Shown: positions 57,101 through 63,201, numbered from the stretch's first letter. The stretch is DNA of 64,000 nucleotides from Dendrosporobacter quercicolus (GCF_900104455.1 NZ_FNHB01000001.1:62001-126000); one strand, 5' to 3'. The notes: a model not told the origin generated them from the letters alone. Program-made: numbers and translations.

Positions 57101-59372
57101 GATAAGGCCATTATTGATTCATGAAAAGGAATTGCAAACTAATCCCGAAATTGCAAAGCTTATCCTGGATATAGACAATAAATATCCACCAGCAGGATAT
57201 GAGCGATTACTTTATCCATATTTTTTCATTTCGGCAACTAAAGATAAATATATAAGAGTCATTATAGATGAGGCACTTATTATTCCATTTTTTTCTATTA
57301 ATAAAGATATGTATCAGGAGCTTCAATCTTACTGTCAACAAAATCAGCAACAGTTACTCATTGTGGATTGTTATCATGATTGGCTTATTAGCAACGGAAT
57401 GAAACTTATTCCATTGGGTGTTTGGCAAAACCTTGACGTAAAGCAGTTTTCATTAGCAGGTAATAAAATGCGAAAATTGCGCTATTTAGTTGAAAAATTT
57501 AAAAAATGTGGAGAGGTTAAAACTGAAGAATATCATAATAAATCAAAGATGCCAATAAATGAAATGAAAGATTTAATGATGAAATGGAGTGAAAGTAAAA
57601 AAAATATAATTCATCATTCCTATATATGTATGGCGGAACTTTTGCAACAATCATTCTCTGTTGAACACCGGGCTTTCTTAACATTTCATAATAAAAAACT
57701 ATGCTCTGTTATAGTAATAGGAAAAATTGAAAACGGAATATATATAATGGATCAGGAATTTTATGATCCCCAAACTGCACCATTGGGTCATATGGAGTAT
57801 GCAATCCTTCAGATAATCGAGCAACTAAAAATAGAAAATGCGAAGATTTTTTCTCTTGGATTAACCTGGTATCCGTTTGTTTTTGAAGACCATCCTGCTA
57901 ATGATGCTGGAGGTTGGGTATGGTTGAAAGAACAAAATAAGAAGCAAGCTCTTTTAAGTCGAATTTTTTACCAAGGTGAAACAAACTATCAATTTAAAAA
58001 GAAATTTGGTGTCATCGGAGAACCGATTTTTGCTTATATACCGAAAAATACGCCTTATTCTTTTGTATTAAATTATTGGACTGTTTTCTATCAAAATTCA
58101 CTAACCTTTACGCAACTCGCCAAGCAAATAGATGAAATATCGTTATTAAATTCAGATGTAGAAAAAAAAAGCGAAAACAGTATTCAAATCAATCATAATT
58201 TAAATGAAAATAAATTTATAGAATTACTTGTTGAAACAGATAAGCTGGAACAACTTGCTTACAATAGTAGCCCGCTGGATTTAATGACAGACTCCTGGTT
58301 TGTTGTCCGATCCGATGCGGTAAAAGAACGTATCACTTATTTAAAAACTAAGCCTCAGCAAGAAACAATAGAGCTTCTTCATACTATTTTCCCATTTAAA
58401 CATATTATCTTAACAACTCAAGGGCGAATAGCTGAACAGATTTTCTATCAGGCTTATCCTAAAGAAAAGACAAGAATACTTACCACAGTTTCCTGGACGA
58501 CTTCTCTCAAGCATCAGCTGAGTAATGGTTTCGATGTCATTGAACTACCCGATTTATCAGTAATACAACCACAATCAGCTCATTTGTTTAAAGGAGAAAT
58601 GAATTTAGAAGCATTAAACGGACAGTTAGAAAAGGAGAGTGATAATATTGCCTTAGCCGGTTTAGAATTATTAAACAATGCAAGTGGTGGTCATCCGGTT
58701 CGATACTCTCATATTTGTCAACTAAAATCAATACTTCAACAGTACAAAATACCTCTTGTCCTTGATGCCTCAAGAATTGTCCGAAATGCATTTCTTTCTA
58801 GACAATATGAAAATGGCTACAACCAAAACAACGTTTGGGATATTGTCAATCAAACCTTGCAACAAGCTGAACATGTTGTAACCAGTTTAACCAAAGATTT
58901 TGCAGTTCCAGTAGGTGGGCTGATTGCGACAAATGATAGTCAATTAGCAACAGATATTAGAAATATTCAAATTCGCGATGGACTAACAATTCCCACAGAT
59001 TGTGAAAATATGATTATACAAGCATTATCAGAAAAAGAGACCATCCTTTGTCTTATAGCCAAGCAAATAGAATTTACAAAGCGTTTGCAGGATATGCTGA
59101 TTCAGGCGCGAGTTTCCATACTACAGCCCGCCTATGGACATGCAATAGTTATTAATATATCACAATTTATTGATGGGGAAACAAATACTCAAAAAAAGCA
59201 ACAATTTCTTAAACAATTATTTTTGAAAACGGGTATTCGTGGGAGTATCCATCAGGTTGGTAAGCAGAAAAATACAATTCTTGATCAGTGCATTCGTTTA
59301 GCCATCCCACTAGGTCTAACAAAAATGGACGAAGAGAATATATATAATAAATTACACAGCTTCTTTAATTAA
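42183..59372 (+). CDS. Hybrid NRPS/trans-AT PKS with oxazole module and C-terminal DUF-SH pair (PKS2)
   Basis: 5,729 aa; ATG overlaps the PKS1 stop (ATGA), with AAGGAGG upstream. Domains by residue: A (33-525; specificity residues read D,V,W,H,F,S,L,I,D, close to the serine code), PCP (Ser579), Ox (about 650-850, YPSAGGLNAVQTYLY), second Ox (about 935-1115, degenerate YSALSGTKG), KS3 (Cys1321 but ETAAAG replaces EAHGTGT, a KS0), ACP (Ser1790), KS4 (Cys2043), DH without its His (ASPILQGQRVLSG, about 2494-2770), KR, ACP (Ser3331), KS5 (Cys3575), DH (His4721-type motif DHVVKGQRVLPG, about 4024-4310), KR, ACP (Ser4814), then a GNAT-like DUF2156 domain (about 4965-5320) and a tryptophanase/tyrosine phenol-lyase-like PLP domain (about 5355-5729, Lys5571 in SLTKDF, NASGGHPV, VLDASR). 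The last pair resembles leinamycin DUF-SH. No AT and no terminal thioesterase in the protein. Composition becomes clearly AT-richer from about 56770 on, hinting at a separate origin of the DUF-SH part. The exact residue number of the second DH His (nt 54342) is 4054. Confidence 0.93.
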   Translation: MIVQQFLSKAEEKQVLLDWNNTKRDYCLDKCLHELIQEQVIKNPDKPALRFRAEQLSYAELNSRANRCARYLQGMGVGPDSIVGVLMERSLEIVIALVGILKAGGAYLPLDPTYPEERLEFMLEDAGVSIIFTQAKYKSLAGKFNGTKFCLDSEWDYLLGESDSNPDLIATPENLAYIIYTSGSTGKPKGCMLSHQAICNRLAWMQEKYQLTDKDKVLQKTPFTFDVSVWEIFWPLLSGACLVVAKPEGHKDSNYLVEIINKERITTCHFVPSMLRFFVSNSNVRLCDTLRQVFTSGEALAFDLMMDFKDKLSAKLHNLYGPTEAAIDVTYWECEERVDKKVPIGRPISNIQIYILDDALKQVSIGEEGELHIGGIGLAKGYLNRPELSAEKFINDPFSNKTGAKLYKTGDRARYLPDGNIEFLGRIDFQVKLRGNRIEMGEIEAALREHDAIAEVVVLVRNGESSDPKLVAYIVAKGELPASKQLRDFVKKRLPAYMIPNIIMPLKAIPVTPHGKLNREALPWPTKEQIRETTAITTGKPEINLRENVTKALLEYTKEITGTDELRIEDDLFDLGATSLTMVRMVEKIKNQYGISIPVEIFLDDPTIKAIVDYLCKQLQDITERSQINMKDSKHYSDIDDSGKVTELQKADFKKAAYTQSTVLRNYVRKVIPFNLFSKFISLLKQETIQEKGKYLYPSAGGLNAVQTYLYVRENAVEGVKKGVYYYHPSDHALYLVNDVLTIDRSIFFEYDRPVFDNTGFVLFFIAQLDAITPVYQSASPSLVTLDAGYMGQLMLSRQADFGLGVCPVLGVDFDKIAAFFKLDKGHRFIHCLLGGVPNALDNSSDAPIGLAGYLQKTSKQITEHFLNYSGDKTFSSFLEFNWHTTLKNMKYLNKEEHDNFHAQSLNIRRFSDGETMIALDKYKFSQSSYILRSCQRDYLSEPVPFAQFSKFMTLLRPINEAGNSCCLYSALSGTKGIHTYLYIKENGVEGLDEGIYYYNTEKHVLALITSELSKKIKPSYTPFNRKHYQNSAFCLFLLGELDVLKPIYQEDSLYVALLEAGYMGQLLMDKQAEFDIGVCPIGGLDFDRICQEFKLNGEQVFLHSFTCGSFLQEIPKEWEFLETGRGERETVKLGGKVALIKNREAADQKDIAIVGLGGRYPGAKTLAEYWENLKRGKNSIQELPESRKKLWKNDWYETICEQKTAASRGGYLDDIECFDNLLFNISPVESRSMDPQERLFMEVVWECLENAGYTAENLIRSCHRVGVFVGAMWNDYQNQTSNLNKDRQAMQASAFHSSIANRTSYFFNFDGPSIALNTSCSSAMTAIHFACESIKRGECNAAVVGGVNLITHSYHQDLLRGLDLLSKDGECRPLGRQSSGWLPGEGVGAILLKSIEAAQQDNDYIYGVIKGTAIGHSGKTVQYGAPSVAKQSELMQKAMENAGVSAESISYIETAAAGANIADASEINAIKNVFQPHADPLYPRYIGSVKANIGHLEAASAMSQITKVLLQMQHGQIAPTIQFNPVNPLIQLQESGLEIVDTVRTWRNQPSEAGQDKNPCRALINAFGATGSAGHIILEEYIRGADKQVASLKPTLIPVSAATSEQLNQQLIELSEFLAHNETLSLADIGYTLRMGRVAMKERIAIVAENIQSLKEKLNRFLNGAAENIDGLYRGTAVSAEGSPITTDQQDLLDIAAKWVQGVRLEWSGVNDGSERRILLPTYPFAKKRHWVKEPITALPKEREPASFAENSLLAKIEDYLQEIFSEVSEIPVTQINKMAGLERYGINSLMITSLNQYLEEEFGKLPKTLFFEYKTIRELAKYFWKYHQDQAKEIFHYAELPIHAQLNDDCAVVTPKEEQIYSPVNSLELGNNEILDIAITGVSGRYPKARTLADYWENLKNGIDCIIEIPKERWDYQAYYNGDKTTPIKAGSKWGGFIDDVDKFDPLFFNISPREAEKMDPQERLFLETVWHTFEDAGYNHYSLQQLLNGKVGIFVGVMYGEYQLLGNDQLGVLSSYGSIANRVSYYFDFHGPSMSIDTICSSSLTALHLAVESIKRGECEAAIAGGVNISIHPNKYLVHSQLLMSATDGRCRSFGEGGDGFVPGEGVGAVLLKPLQQAINDGDHIYGIIKGTSVNHGGKTNGYMVPNPTAQSKLILEALHRAQIDPRTISYVEAHGTGTSLGDPIEIDGLAKSFGEYTNEKQYCSIGSVKSNIGHLESAAGIAGLTKVLLQMKNKQLVPSLHSKQLNSNINFEDTPFFVQQELTDWQQPVIHVDGQVKIYPRRASISSFGAGGANAHAVIEEYTSPPQEPEHQGQDLQMIVLSAKNEERLREYVLRFLNAIQTQQLSETRLSDIAYTLQVGREAMEERLAVVVGSVKELEEKLKQFIKGQTSIKGLYYGQAKDNQGILSVLADNKEMQEPLRKWIQQGKYAPMLELWVNGLVFDWGKLYWKSKPHRVSLPTYPFAKERYWIPVVESKAGSKTNREATALVIHPLLHKNTSDFFKQQFSSTFTGQEFFLASPILQGQRVLSGMAYLEMARAAVEQAAGNLLENQTINRLKNVMWDRPIIVEDQAIQIHIRLFPEDNGEIFYEIYSESEAEAIVHGQGRAALCSSSKVPSLDILALQAQCSQSSLRANWVECVSQHQGIEKVYGGMDQVLAKLCWPAVAFATQDQFVLHPGLMDAAWQVSAGLAMVSADDVNTIAPLKTYLPLALQELEIYSKCSASMWALVRYSDGSKAEDQVKKFDIDLCDDQGHVCVRMKGLEQQENTRSLLMTSLDSKQPSVPVPKTQENFAMMTFEEVWQEQPLAAIYPVGINTLVCFISQPANKQAILEALPNFAQQTKVIFVSQGTIYEKQSQYEYRIAREDQNSFQQVFQSIAEDYGQVDAMLYLWPLEDHSAIKDYLGIVNILQGIAAAKLKAKRFLLAAQFDNELNRCYLESWIGFERSLGLVLPNTEMSIIYQAACDQNQETVLRDWLEKIWAELQAPKLQSVLYQKEKRHVLQIRQTTLQSGNSMLKSGGTYLITGGGGGLGLLFAEYIARKHPVNLILTGRSPIEGEKQAKLKALEELGSQVLYVQADICDPKRMKEGLNQAQKRFGEINGVIHAAGVQSNQSILKENKRSFTAVLDPKIKGTLVLDNLLLEESLDFICYFSSAAAILGDFGSCDYAVANRFLIAYAHYRQQLQCQKQRQGKTVVINWPLWKDGGMGFGDDENSKTYLQSSGQRFLVTTEGMAMFERLLVQNKTQHLLLVGQPSRVHRFLGLINKKATTSFIHTPNSSSTSKRAELKGLNLAQCLDWDLKEHIGKVLKIPRDKLGRAENLADLGFDSVSLAEFALSLTNYYGIEITPALFFGHSTIDSLTQYFLQEHQANIEAFYREMIIEEDLSPRIPGIAATTKRQPPGKFRFAVRSSSQNMDDPIAIIGMSGRFPQARNIDEMWRIVTEGQDAVTAIPEERFPGPGPGKTKWKCGCISGVSEFDALFFEISPREAEIMDPRQRLLLQEAWKALEDAGYGATHLSANKIGMFVGVEEGDYHLLVKEKGSITANHTAILAARLAYFLNLNGPVMAINTACSSGLVAVHQAILSLRNRECTTAIAAGANLILTPESFIGMSQAGMLSEDGKCFAFDARANGMVPGEAVAAVVLKRLSQAESDGDPIYAIIQGSGINYDGKTNGITAPSGVAQTDLLKSVYDQYRVNPQEIEYIVTHGTGTKLGDPVEINALYNAFKTYTSKQGFCALTSTKANFGHTFAASGLVSLICLVQALRYGIIPPSLHYEQKNDYIRWQESPFYVNQVARTWPEREGRRRSGAVSAFGMSGTNVHMVVQGYTSKEAVTSSEQGPYYHLLAFSAKTPAALQEKIQDIIDAMQNSHWSEKNLPQISYTLLAGRQHFAHRCAIIVRDLEDALYQLKKAGRKEELPRMFHGTVPRNFSGQKLIVEYTQYLLEHSQSVKGNKNKYREVLCALADFYCQGYEISWNSLYSIKPRRISLPPYPFTKENYWVAEIKTRSASNMSTSSAVITFMHPLLHQNSSDFTEQRFSSTFTGQEFFLADHVVKGQRVLPGVAYLEMARAAVEQATGATAELDAGIQLKNIVWSCPVVVGEKPVQVHIGLCPEDNGEISYQIYRKSTTDNAEPVVYSRGRAVPRSASEASTLDIPFLQSQCGQSSLSSYQCYEAFRALGFDYGPAHQGIEVVYVGAGQVLAKLSLPLAVSDTNDQFVLHPSLLDAALQASIGLMLDSDKSLSSNSGVHCRPILPFALQELNINGKCTAVMWALIRYSKDSKAGDNVQKIDIDLSDAKGTICVQMKGLTLRLLEGEVGEADASATFGTLMLHPCWKESVVVQAASEPAYAQHILVLCEPGEVLRESIEKHINGVSCLLLQSQHEDIAERFQTYAVQMFTRIQSILQNKLKGTVLIQLVVPIQEARQLFSGLFGLLKTAQLENPKLIGQLIELGSEEDSAGIVEKLMQSSRNPIDNQVRYQHGTRWIAGWSEIEVPCEVMIPWKDQGVYLITGGVGGLGLIFAKEIAQKVKAAVLILTGRSPLNEDKKAKLKELQALGAQIIYKQLDVTQKEAVYGLIQSIQEGYGSLHGIIHSAGVIRDNFIIKKTKEEVQEVLAPKVRGLVNLDQASKNLSLDFFILFSSIAGSIGNIGQADYATANAFMDAYAKYRNSLVSLEQRQGQTISINWSLWKEGGMHVARETRIMAEKDMDMIALTTVAGIKAFYHCLASKHEQVMVMEGKLTGRPTVMAKNRTAKMRYLKEHTITKKQSDVPENENIKARMIAYLKQILSNTLKLDPDRMDINESLEKYGLDSIMVIEINNKVEQHFPDLSKALFFEYSTIDDLADYFIEAHKESVDKIFQSPQILNQTEFSANVLQQDNQNSKHIVIKPFSKSKRIKYLAKQNNSDIKYSSAMLFNQQTQKDDILNVLVNQIETSHFFNLDDIIKFYLETKKEMIQVQNSVYNPKEEFKEQIRPLLIHEKELQTNPEIAKLILDIDNKYPPAGYERLLYPYFFISATKDKYIRVIIDEALIIPFFSINKDMYQELQSYCQQNQQQLLIVDCYHDWLISNGMKLIPLGVWQNLDVKQFSLAGNKMRKLRYLVEKFKKCGEVKTEEYHNKSKMPINEMKDLMMKWSESKKNIIHHSYICMAELLQQSFSVEHRAFLTFHNKKLCSVIVIGKIENGIYIMDQEFYDPQTAPLGHMEYAILQIIEQLKIENAKIFSLGLTWYPFVFEDHPANDAGGWVWLKEQNKKQALLSRIFYQGETNYQFKKKFGVIGEPIFAYIPKNTPYSFVLNYWTVFYQNSLTFTQLAKQIDEISLLNSDVEKKSENSIQINHNLNENKFIELLVETDKLEQLAYNSSPLDLMTDSWFVVRSDAVKERITYLKTKPQQETIELLHTIFPFKHIILTTQGRIAEQIFYQAYPKEKTRILTTVSWTTSLKHQLSNGFDVIELPDLSVIQPQSAHLFKGEMNLEALNGQLEKESDNIALAGLELLNNASGGHPVRYSHICQLKSILQQYKIPLVLDASRIVRNAFLSRQYENGYNQNNVWDIVNQTLQQAEHVVTSLTKDFAVPVGGLIATNDSQLATDIRNIQIRDGLTIPTDCENMIIQALSEKETILCLIAKQIEFTKRLQDMLIQARVSILQPAYGHAIVINISQFIDGETNTQKKQQFLKQLFLKTGIRGSIHQVGKQKNTILDQCIRLAIPLGLTKMDEENIYNKLHSFFN

Positions 59373-59523
59373 TAAACTCAACTTTCCTACTTCAAAAAAT
59401 CAATATGGCCCAGCAAAATGTAGCCAATTCACGTGAACTTACCAAGTTTCTATCAAAGAAGTTAAGATCGCTTTAGGAGTATTTTTAAAATAACCTTTGT
59501 AAAAAAATTACTGGTAATACATC

Positions 59524-59552
59524 TTGACACTATAATTCATTTATAGCATAAT
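59524..59552 (+). promoter_or_regulatory. Candidate promoter for the KS6-MFS-hydrolase unit
   Basis: TTGACA at 59524-59529, a 17-bp spacer and CATAAT at 59547-59552. It lies after the PKS2 stop and before the terminator, so its transcript must read through that terminator to reach KS6. Confidence 0.6.
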
Positions 59553-59668
59553 ACATAATATAGAATAAATGTAAAAATTTTCATTACCTATTCTTTAAAT
59601 ATGCTTTCTGAATAACTTTTATAAATTAAGTTAATTACTACTCAGACAACTGACTGGCTAAAAGCTAG

Positions 59669-59716
59669 AGGCTGTTTTTCATTAATTTTAAGATGGAAAA
59701 CAGTCTTTTTGTTTTA
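59669..59716 (+). terminator. Intrinsic terminator between PKS2 and KS6
   Basis: A 14-bp stem (59669-59682 with 59693-59706, two G-U pairs) with a 10-nt loop, then TTTTTGTTTT. Strong on its face. With LoaP in the cluster it may be conditional. Confidence 0.8.
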
Positions 59717-59945
59717 GTAATATTTGTCAATCCGAAATTACCGTGAAATATTGTCTATATCCTATGATATGCTAAGTAGCCTACGATATAGTATTCTTTG
59801 CCGGCAGCAATGTCAGCAAGGAGAATTCAGGTCATTTTTTTGCAATATGTGGTGATCTTATTGAGCTGGTTGAGGCGTTGCTTGGACGAAGTTGAGCTAA
59901 TCATAGCATCCTAATTATGGTAAGTATACAAGGGAGGTCTTAAAC

Positions 59946-61847
59946 ATGCTGGATGTAAAACTAAAAGAACTAGTAGCTCTACTAACAAAAGAACAGCAGC
60001 AATCTTTATATGAAGCGTTTACTCAGCAGAAAGCAAAACAGTTAGAACCTCAACAGTATGATATTGCTATTATCGGATTAGGTGGCCGGTATCCTCAGTC
60101 AGATAGTCATTATGAATTTTGGATTAAACTTCAACAAGGAACAAATTTCGTCCAGGAAGTCCCTATAAGTCGCTGGAATCATAGTGAATACTATGATTCT
60201 CAGATTGGTAAAACATTTATTCCTCATAAAACGCGTTGTAAATTTGGTGCTTTTCTGAAAACACATGATAAATTTGATGCAGCTTTTTTTGATTTATATC
60301 CTGATGACGTGTTCTTTATGGATCCCCAGGAGCGAATTGCTTTAGAGACTACATGGTCCTGTATCGAAGATGCGGGTTATACCCCTGCAAAGTTAGGAAA
60401 AGATGTGGGGATATTTTCCGGAATGACCTATAGTGAGTATCAAAAACTAATCCCTATTTCAAGTCATTGCTATGTACTAAACAGTAGGATAGCTTATTTT
60501 TTTGACTTCCAAGGACCAGCAGTAACTTCAGATGCAGGCAGTTGCTCTTCTTTAATAGCTATACACTTGGCATGTCAAAGCTTAATGAGAAAAGAATGTC
60601 AAACAGCACTTGTCATCGGAGTGAATGTTATACTGCACCCTGACCATTATACAAGCGCATCTCATATGCTTAGTCCAACAATTAAACCATGTTCTAGTCC
60701 CTTTGGAAGCGATGATGGCTGGATTCCAGCTGAGGGAGTTGTATCTATATTACTAAAACCCTTGAAACAAGCTTTACAGGACAAGGATAATATTTATGCA
60801 GTTATCAAATCCAGTCATATTTGTCAAGAAGGTAAAACATCCTGGTTTATGTCGTCCAGCCCAAAGCAGCAAGCGAAACTTATTCAGGATAATTTTGAGA
60901 AGTCCGGGATACATCCCGAAACCATCAGTTACGTAGAACCAGCCGCAAATGGATCATTGCTAGGTGATGCCATAGAACTGGAAGGATTAACGGCAGCATT
61001 TAGCCGATTTACGAATAAGAAGGAGTTTTGTCCTATTGGCTCAATCAAGTCTTATGTAGGGCATGGTGAAGGAGTATCTACGTTACTTCAATTAACAAAA
61101 GTATTATTGCAGTTTAAATCTAAAACGCTTATTCCGCTAATTAATTTTGAAAAAACTAATTTCAATATAAAGATCGAGAACTCTCCTTTTTATTTTCAGG
61201 CAACAACCCAAAAGTGGGAACCTCCTATAATAGAAATTAACAAGAAACAATTTACACTTCCTCGTCGAGCAACAATATCATCTTTTGGCGCTGGCGGTAA
61301 TATTGGTCATCTCATTTTAGAAGAACATATCGCAACGGATATTCTAAAACAGACATTAGATTATTATTTTATTCCGCTATCATCTAAAACAGCCGATCAA
61401 CTGGAAGAAACTGCAAAAAAATACATTGAATTTTTTGAACAGTATCAAAATTGGGATTCAGAATGGAAATCTAATTACACGCTTTTAAATATAATGTATA
61501 CGCTTTGTATTGGTAGAATACCCTTTCAGGAACGAGTAGTGTTTATTGTTAATAATCTCGAAACTTTAGTGAAACAACTTCATCAATTTAAAAGAAAAGA
61601 TAGTAATTTAAATATTATTACAAAACATAAAGATAGCACAGTCAATGCAAGAAATGGAAACAATCAGTCCCAGATTCCAGGCTACATAAAAAACCAATCA
61701 TGGAATGATTTGGCTAAGCTATGGGTTCAGGGTGAAAATATTGATTGGGAAGTGTTCTTTAATTTATATAATGTACGGCACATATCATTACCGACATATT
61801 GCTTTCAACGACAATCTTTTCCTATCCCGAAACCGACGCGTCCCTAA
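59946..61847 (+). CDS. Stand-alone ketosynthase lacking the first catalytic His (KS0)
   Basis: 633 aa with GGGAGG upstream of the ATG. A short helical N-terminus (LLTKEQQQSLYEAFTQQ) resembles a docking segment. The KS fold has the nucleophile Cys200 (AGSCSSL) and the second His (KSYVGHG), but EPAANG replaces EAHGTGT, so decarboxylative condensation should be lost. A post-KS linker ends in PTYCFQRQSF, with no ACP, AT or other domain. It resembles KS3 of PKS2 more than the elongating KSs in this respect. It may transfer or hold the finished chain, or be a degenerate module end. AT-rich like the DUF-SH part of PKS2. Confidence 0.88.
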   Translation: MLDVKLKELVALLTKEQQQSLYEAFTQQKAKQLEPQQYDIAIIGLGGRYPQSDSHYEFWIKLQQGTNFVQEVPISRWNHSEYYDSQIGKTFIPHKTRCKFGAFLKTHDKFDAAFFDLYPDDVFFMDPQERIALETTWSCIEDAGYTPAKLGKDVGIFSGMTYSEYQKLIPISSHCYVLNSRIAYFFDFQGPAVTSDAGSCSSLIAIHLACQSLMRKECQTALVIGVNVILHPDHYTSASHMLSPTIKPCSSPFGSDDGWIPAEGVVSILLKPLKQALQDKDNIYAVIKSSHICQEGKTSWFMSSSPKQQAKLIQDNFEKSGIHPETISYVEPAANGSLLGDAIELEGLTAAFSRFTNKKEFCPIGSIKSYVGHGEGVSTLLQLTKVLLQFKSKTLIPLINFEKTNFNIKIENSPFYFQATTQKWEPPIIEINKKQFTLPRRATISSFGAGGNIGHLILEEHIATDILKQTLDYYFIPLSSKTADQLEETAKKYIEFFEQYQNWDSEWKSNYTLLNIMYTLCIGRIPFQERVVFIVNNLETLVKQLHQFKRKDSNLNIITKHKDSTVNARNGNNQSQIPGYIKNQSWNDLAKLWVQGENIDWEVFFNLYNVRHISLPTYCFQRQSFPIPKPTRP

Positions 61848-61993
61848 TTTGGATGAAGTTAATCCATAACAAAAATAACCGGTTGGATATGGAATTTATA
61901 TAGATATTACGAGTAACAATGACAAGCTAAAGATCAATAACCTTATGGACTGGTAAATGAAACATTACATGTCTAGAATTGAGGAGGAGAAAA

Positions 61994-63181
61994 ATGGACG
62001 AGACTTACAAAACACGACCAGTACTATGGAGTGCTGATTTCATCCGAATTTGCCTGGCGAATTTTACTGCCTTTACCAGCTTATATTTTATTATGCCTAC
62101 GCTTCCACTCTATGTTAAACAGCTCGGCGGCACAGAGGCTGTTGTCGGACTTGTTGTTGGCATTTTTACTTTTTCCGCCGTTGCTATACGGGTAGTGATC
62201 GGCCGGGCTCTTGACGAGTGGGGGAGACGAAGCATTTATCTAGGCGCCTTGGGGATCCTCAGCATTGCTGCCATTGGTTATCAATGGGCAGGAACGGTAG
62301 CAGGTCTTTTGGCGGTACGAGTATTATACGGTTTCGGCTGGGGCGCGTCACACACGGCGGCGGGAACTGTAGCGGCAGATATTATTCCCGCATCGCGCAG
62401 GGGAGAGGGCATGGGTTTCTTTGGACTGTCGAACACCCTGGCTATGACGATAGGACCGGCTGCAGGAGTGTTTATCGGCGTAGAGTGGGGGTTTCCTATC
62501 CTTTTTAATCTAGCGGGTCTTTGCGCCCTAATTGGTCTGGCGCTGGCATACAGTATCCGCTATCGTCCTGTACAAGCTGCTGCTGGGCCGAGAGGAAGCT
62601 TCATTGAACCCGCTGCTTTACCCTTTGCGGCAATTAGCTTTTGCTGTACTACCATCTATGGGGGGATTGTAGCTTTTATGACCCTTTATGCGCTGGAGCA
62701 AGGAATAACCAATCCAGGCGTGTATTTTAGTGTATTTGCTGTTGCTGTAATCGTGGCGCGCCCAATTGCCGGCAGGCTTTATGATCGATCAGGAATGCGG
62801 GTAGTAATGGCGCCGGGACTTTTGCTGGTTACCCTGTCTATGCTAATTCTTGGCGTGTCCGATCATCCTGTCCTTTTTTTGCTTAGCGGGGTATTCATGG
62901 GCTTGGGCTTCGGGGCCACCCAACCGACACTGCAGGCTATGGTGATTACTGTTGTTGATCCTCAGCGCCGGGGAACGGCTACAGCGACACTGACGCTAGG
63001 GGCTGATTTCGGCATTGGCACCGGGGCGATGCTGCTGGGGTTAATTGCCCAGACTGTAGGTTATGCGACTATGTACCTTTATTCCACTGTAGGGGGAATA
63101 ATAGCACTGATCCTGTATTTTTGGTATGAACACCACACCGTAAGCTCCGATGAAAGCGGTGTAAGGGTTGATGACCAATAG
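61994..63181 (+). CDS. MFS exporter, likely product efflux
   Basis: 395 aa from the ATG at 61994 (GAGGAGGAG at 61981-61989; the frame extends to a TTG at 61979 that overlaps this site). About 12 hydrophobic segments with MFS signatures: the A-like loop GRALDEWGRRSIYLGA between helices 2 and 3 and GRLYDRSGMRVVMA in the second half. It is GC-richer than its neighbours. Closest in type to Firmicute drug-efflux MFS proteins, and probably gives self-resistance or export of the polyketide. Confidence 0.9.
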   Translation: MDETYKTRPVLWSADFIRICLANFTAFTSLYFIMPTLPLYVKQLGGTEAVVGLVVGIFTFSAVAIRVVIGRALDEWGRRSIYLGALGILSIAAIGYQWAGTVAGLLAVRVLYGFGWGASHTAAGTVAADIIPASRRGEGMGFFGLSNTLAMTIGPAAGVFIGVEWGFPILFNLAGLCALIGLALAYSIRYRPVQAAAGPRGSFIEPAALPFAAISFCCTTIYGGIVAFMTLYALEQGITNPGVYFSVFAVAVIVARPIAGRLYDRSGMRVVMAPGLLLVTLSMLILGVSDHPVLFLLSGVFMGLGFGATQPTLQAMVITVVDPQRRGTATATLTLGADFGIGTGAMLLGLIAQTVGYATMYLYSTVGGIIALILYFWYEHHTVSSDESGVRVDDQ

Positions 63182-63201
63182 GATGAAAGGGAAGTGCTAA
63201 A

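Larger units (their letters stand above)
59373..59945 (+). other. Intergenic region with promoter then terminator ahead of the last KS gene
   Basis: About 570 bp, strongly AT-rich and without a supported gene. It holds a good promoter (59524-59552), an intrinsic terminator (59669-59716) and a near direct repeat CCTATGATAT / CCTACGATAT around 59760-59790. KS6 starts 230 nt after the terminator. Confidence 0.65.

Noticed and set aside
59753-59800. Near direct repeat CCTATGATAT / CCTACGATAT as an operator
   Set aside because: Only two imperfect AT-rich copies; could be chance in such DNA.
31705-61847. Possible integrated AT domain in the synthases
   Set aside because: No GHSxG acyltransferase motif with flanking AT signatures was found in either protein; the stretches between KS and DH are linkers.
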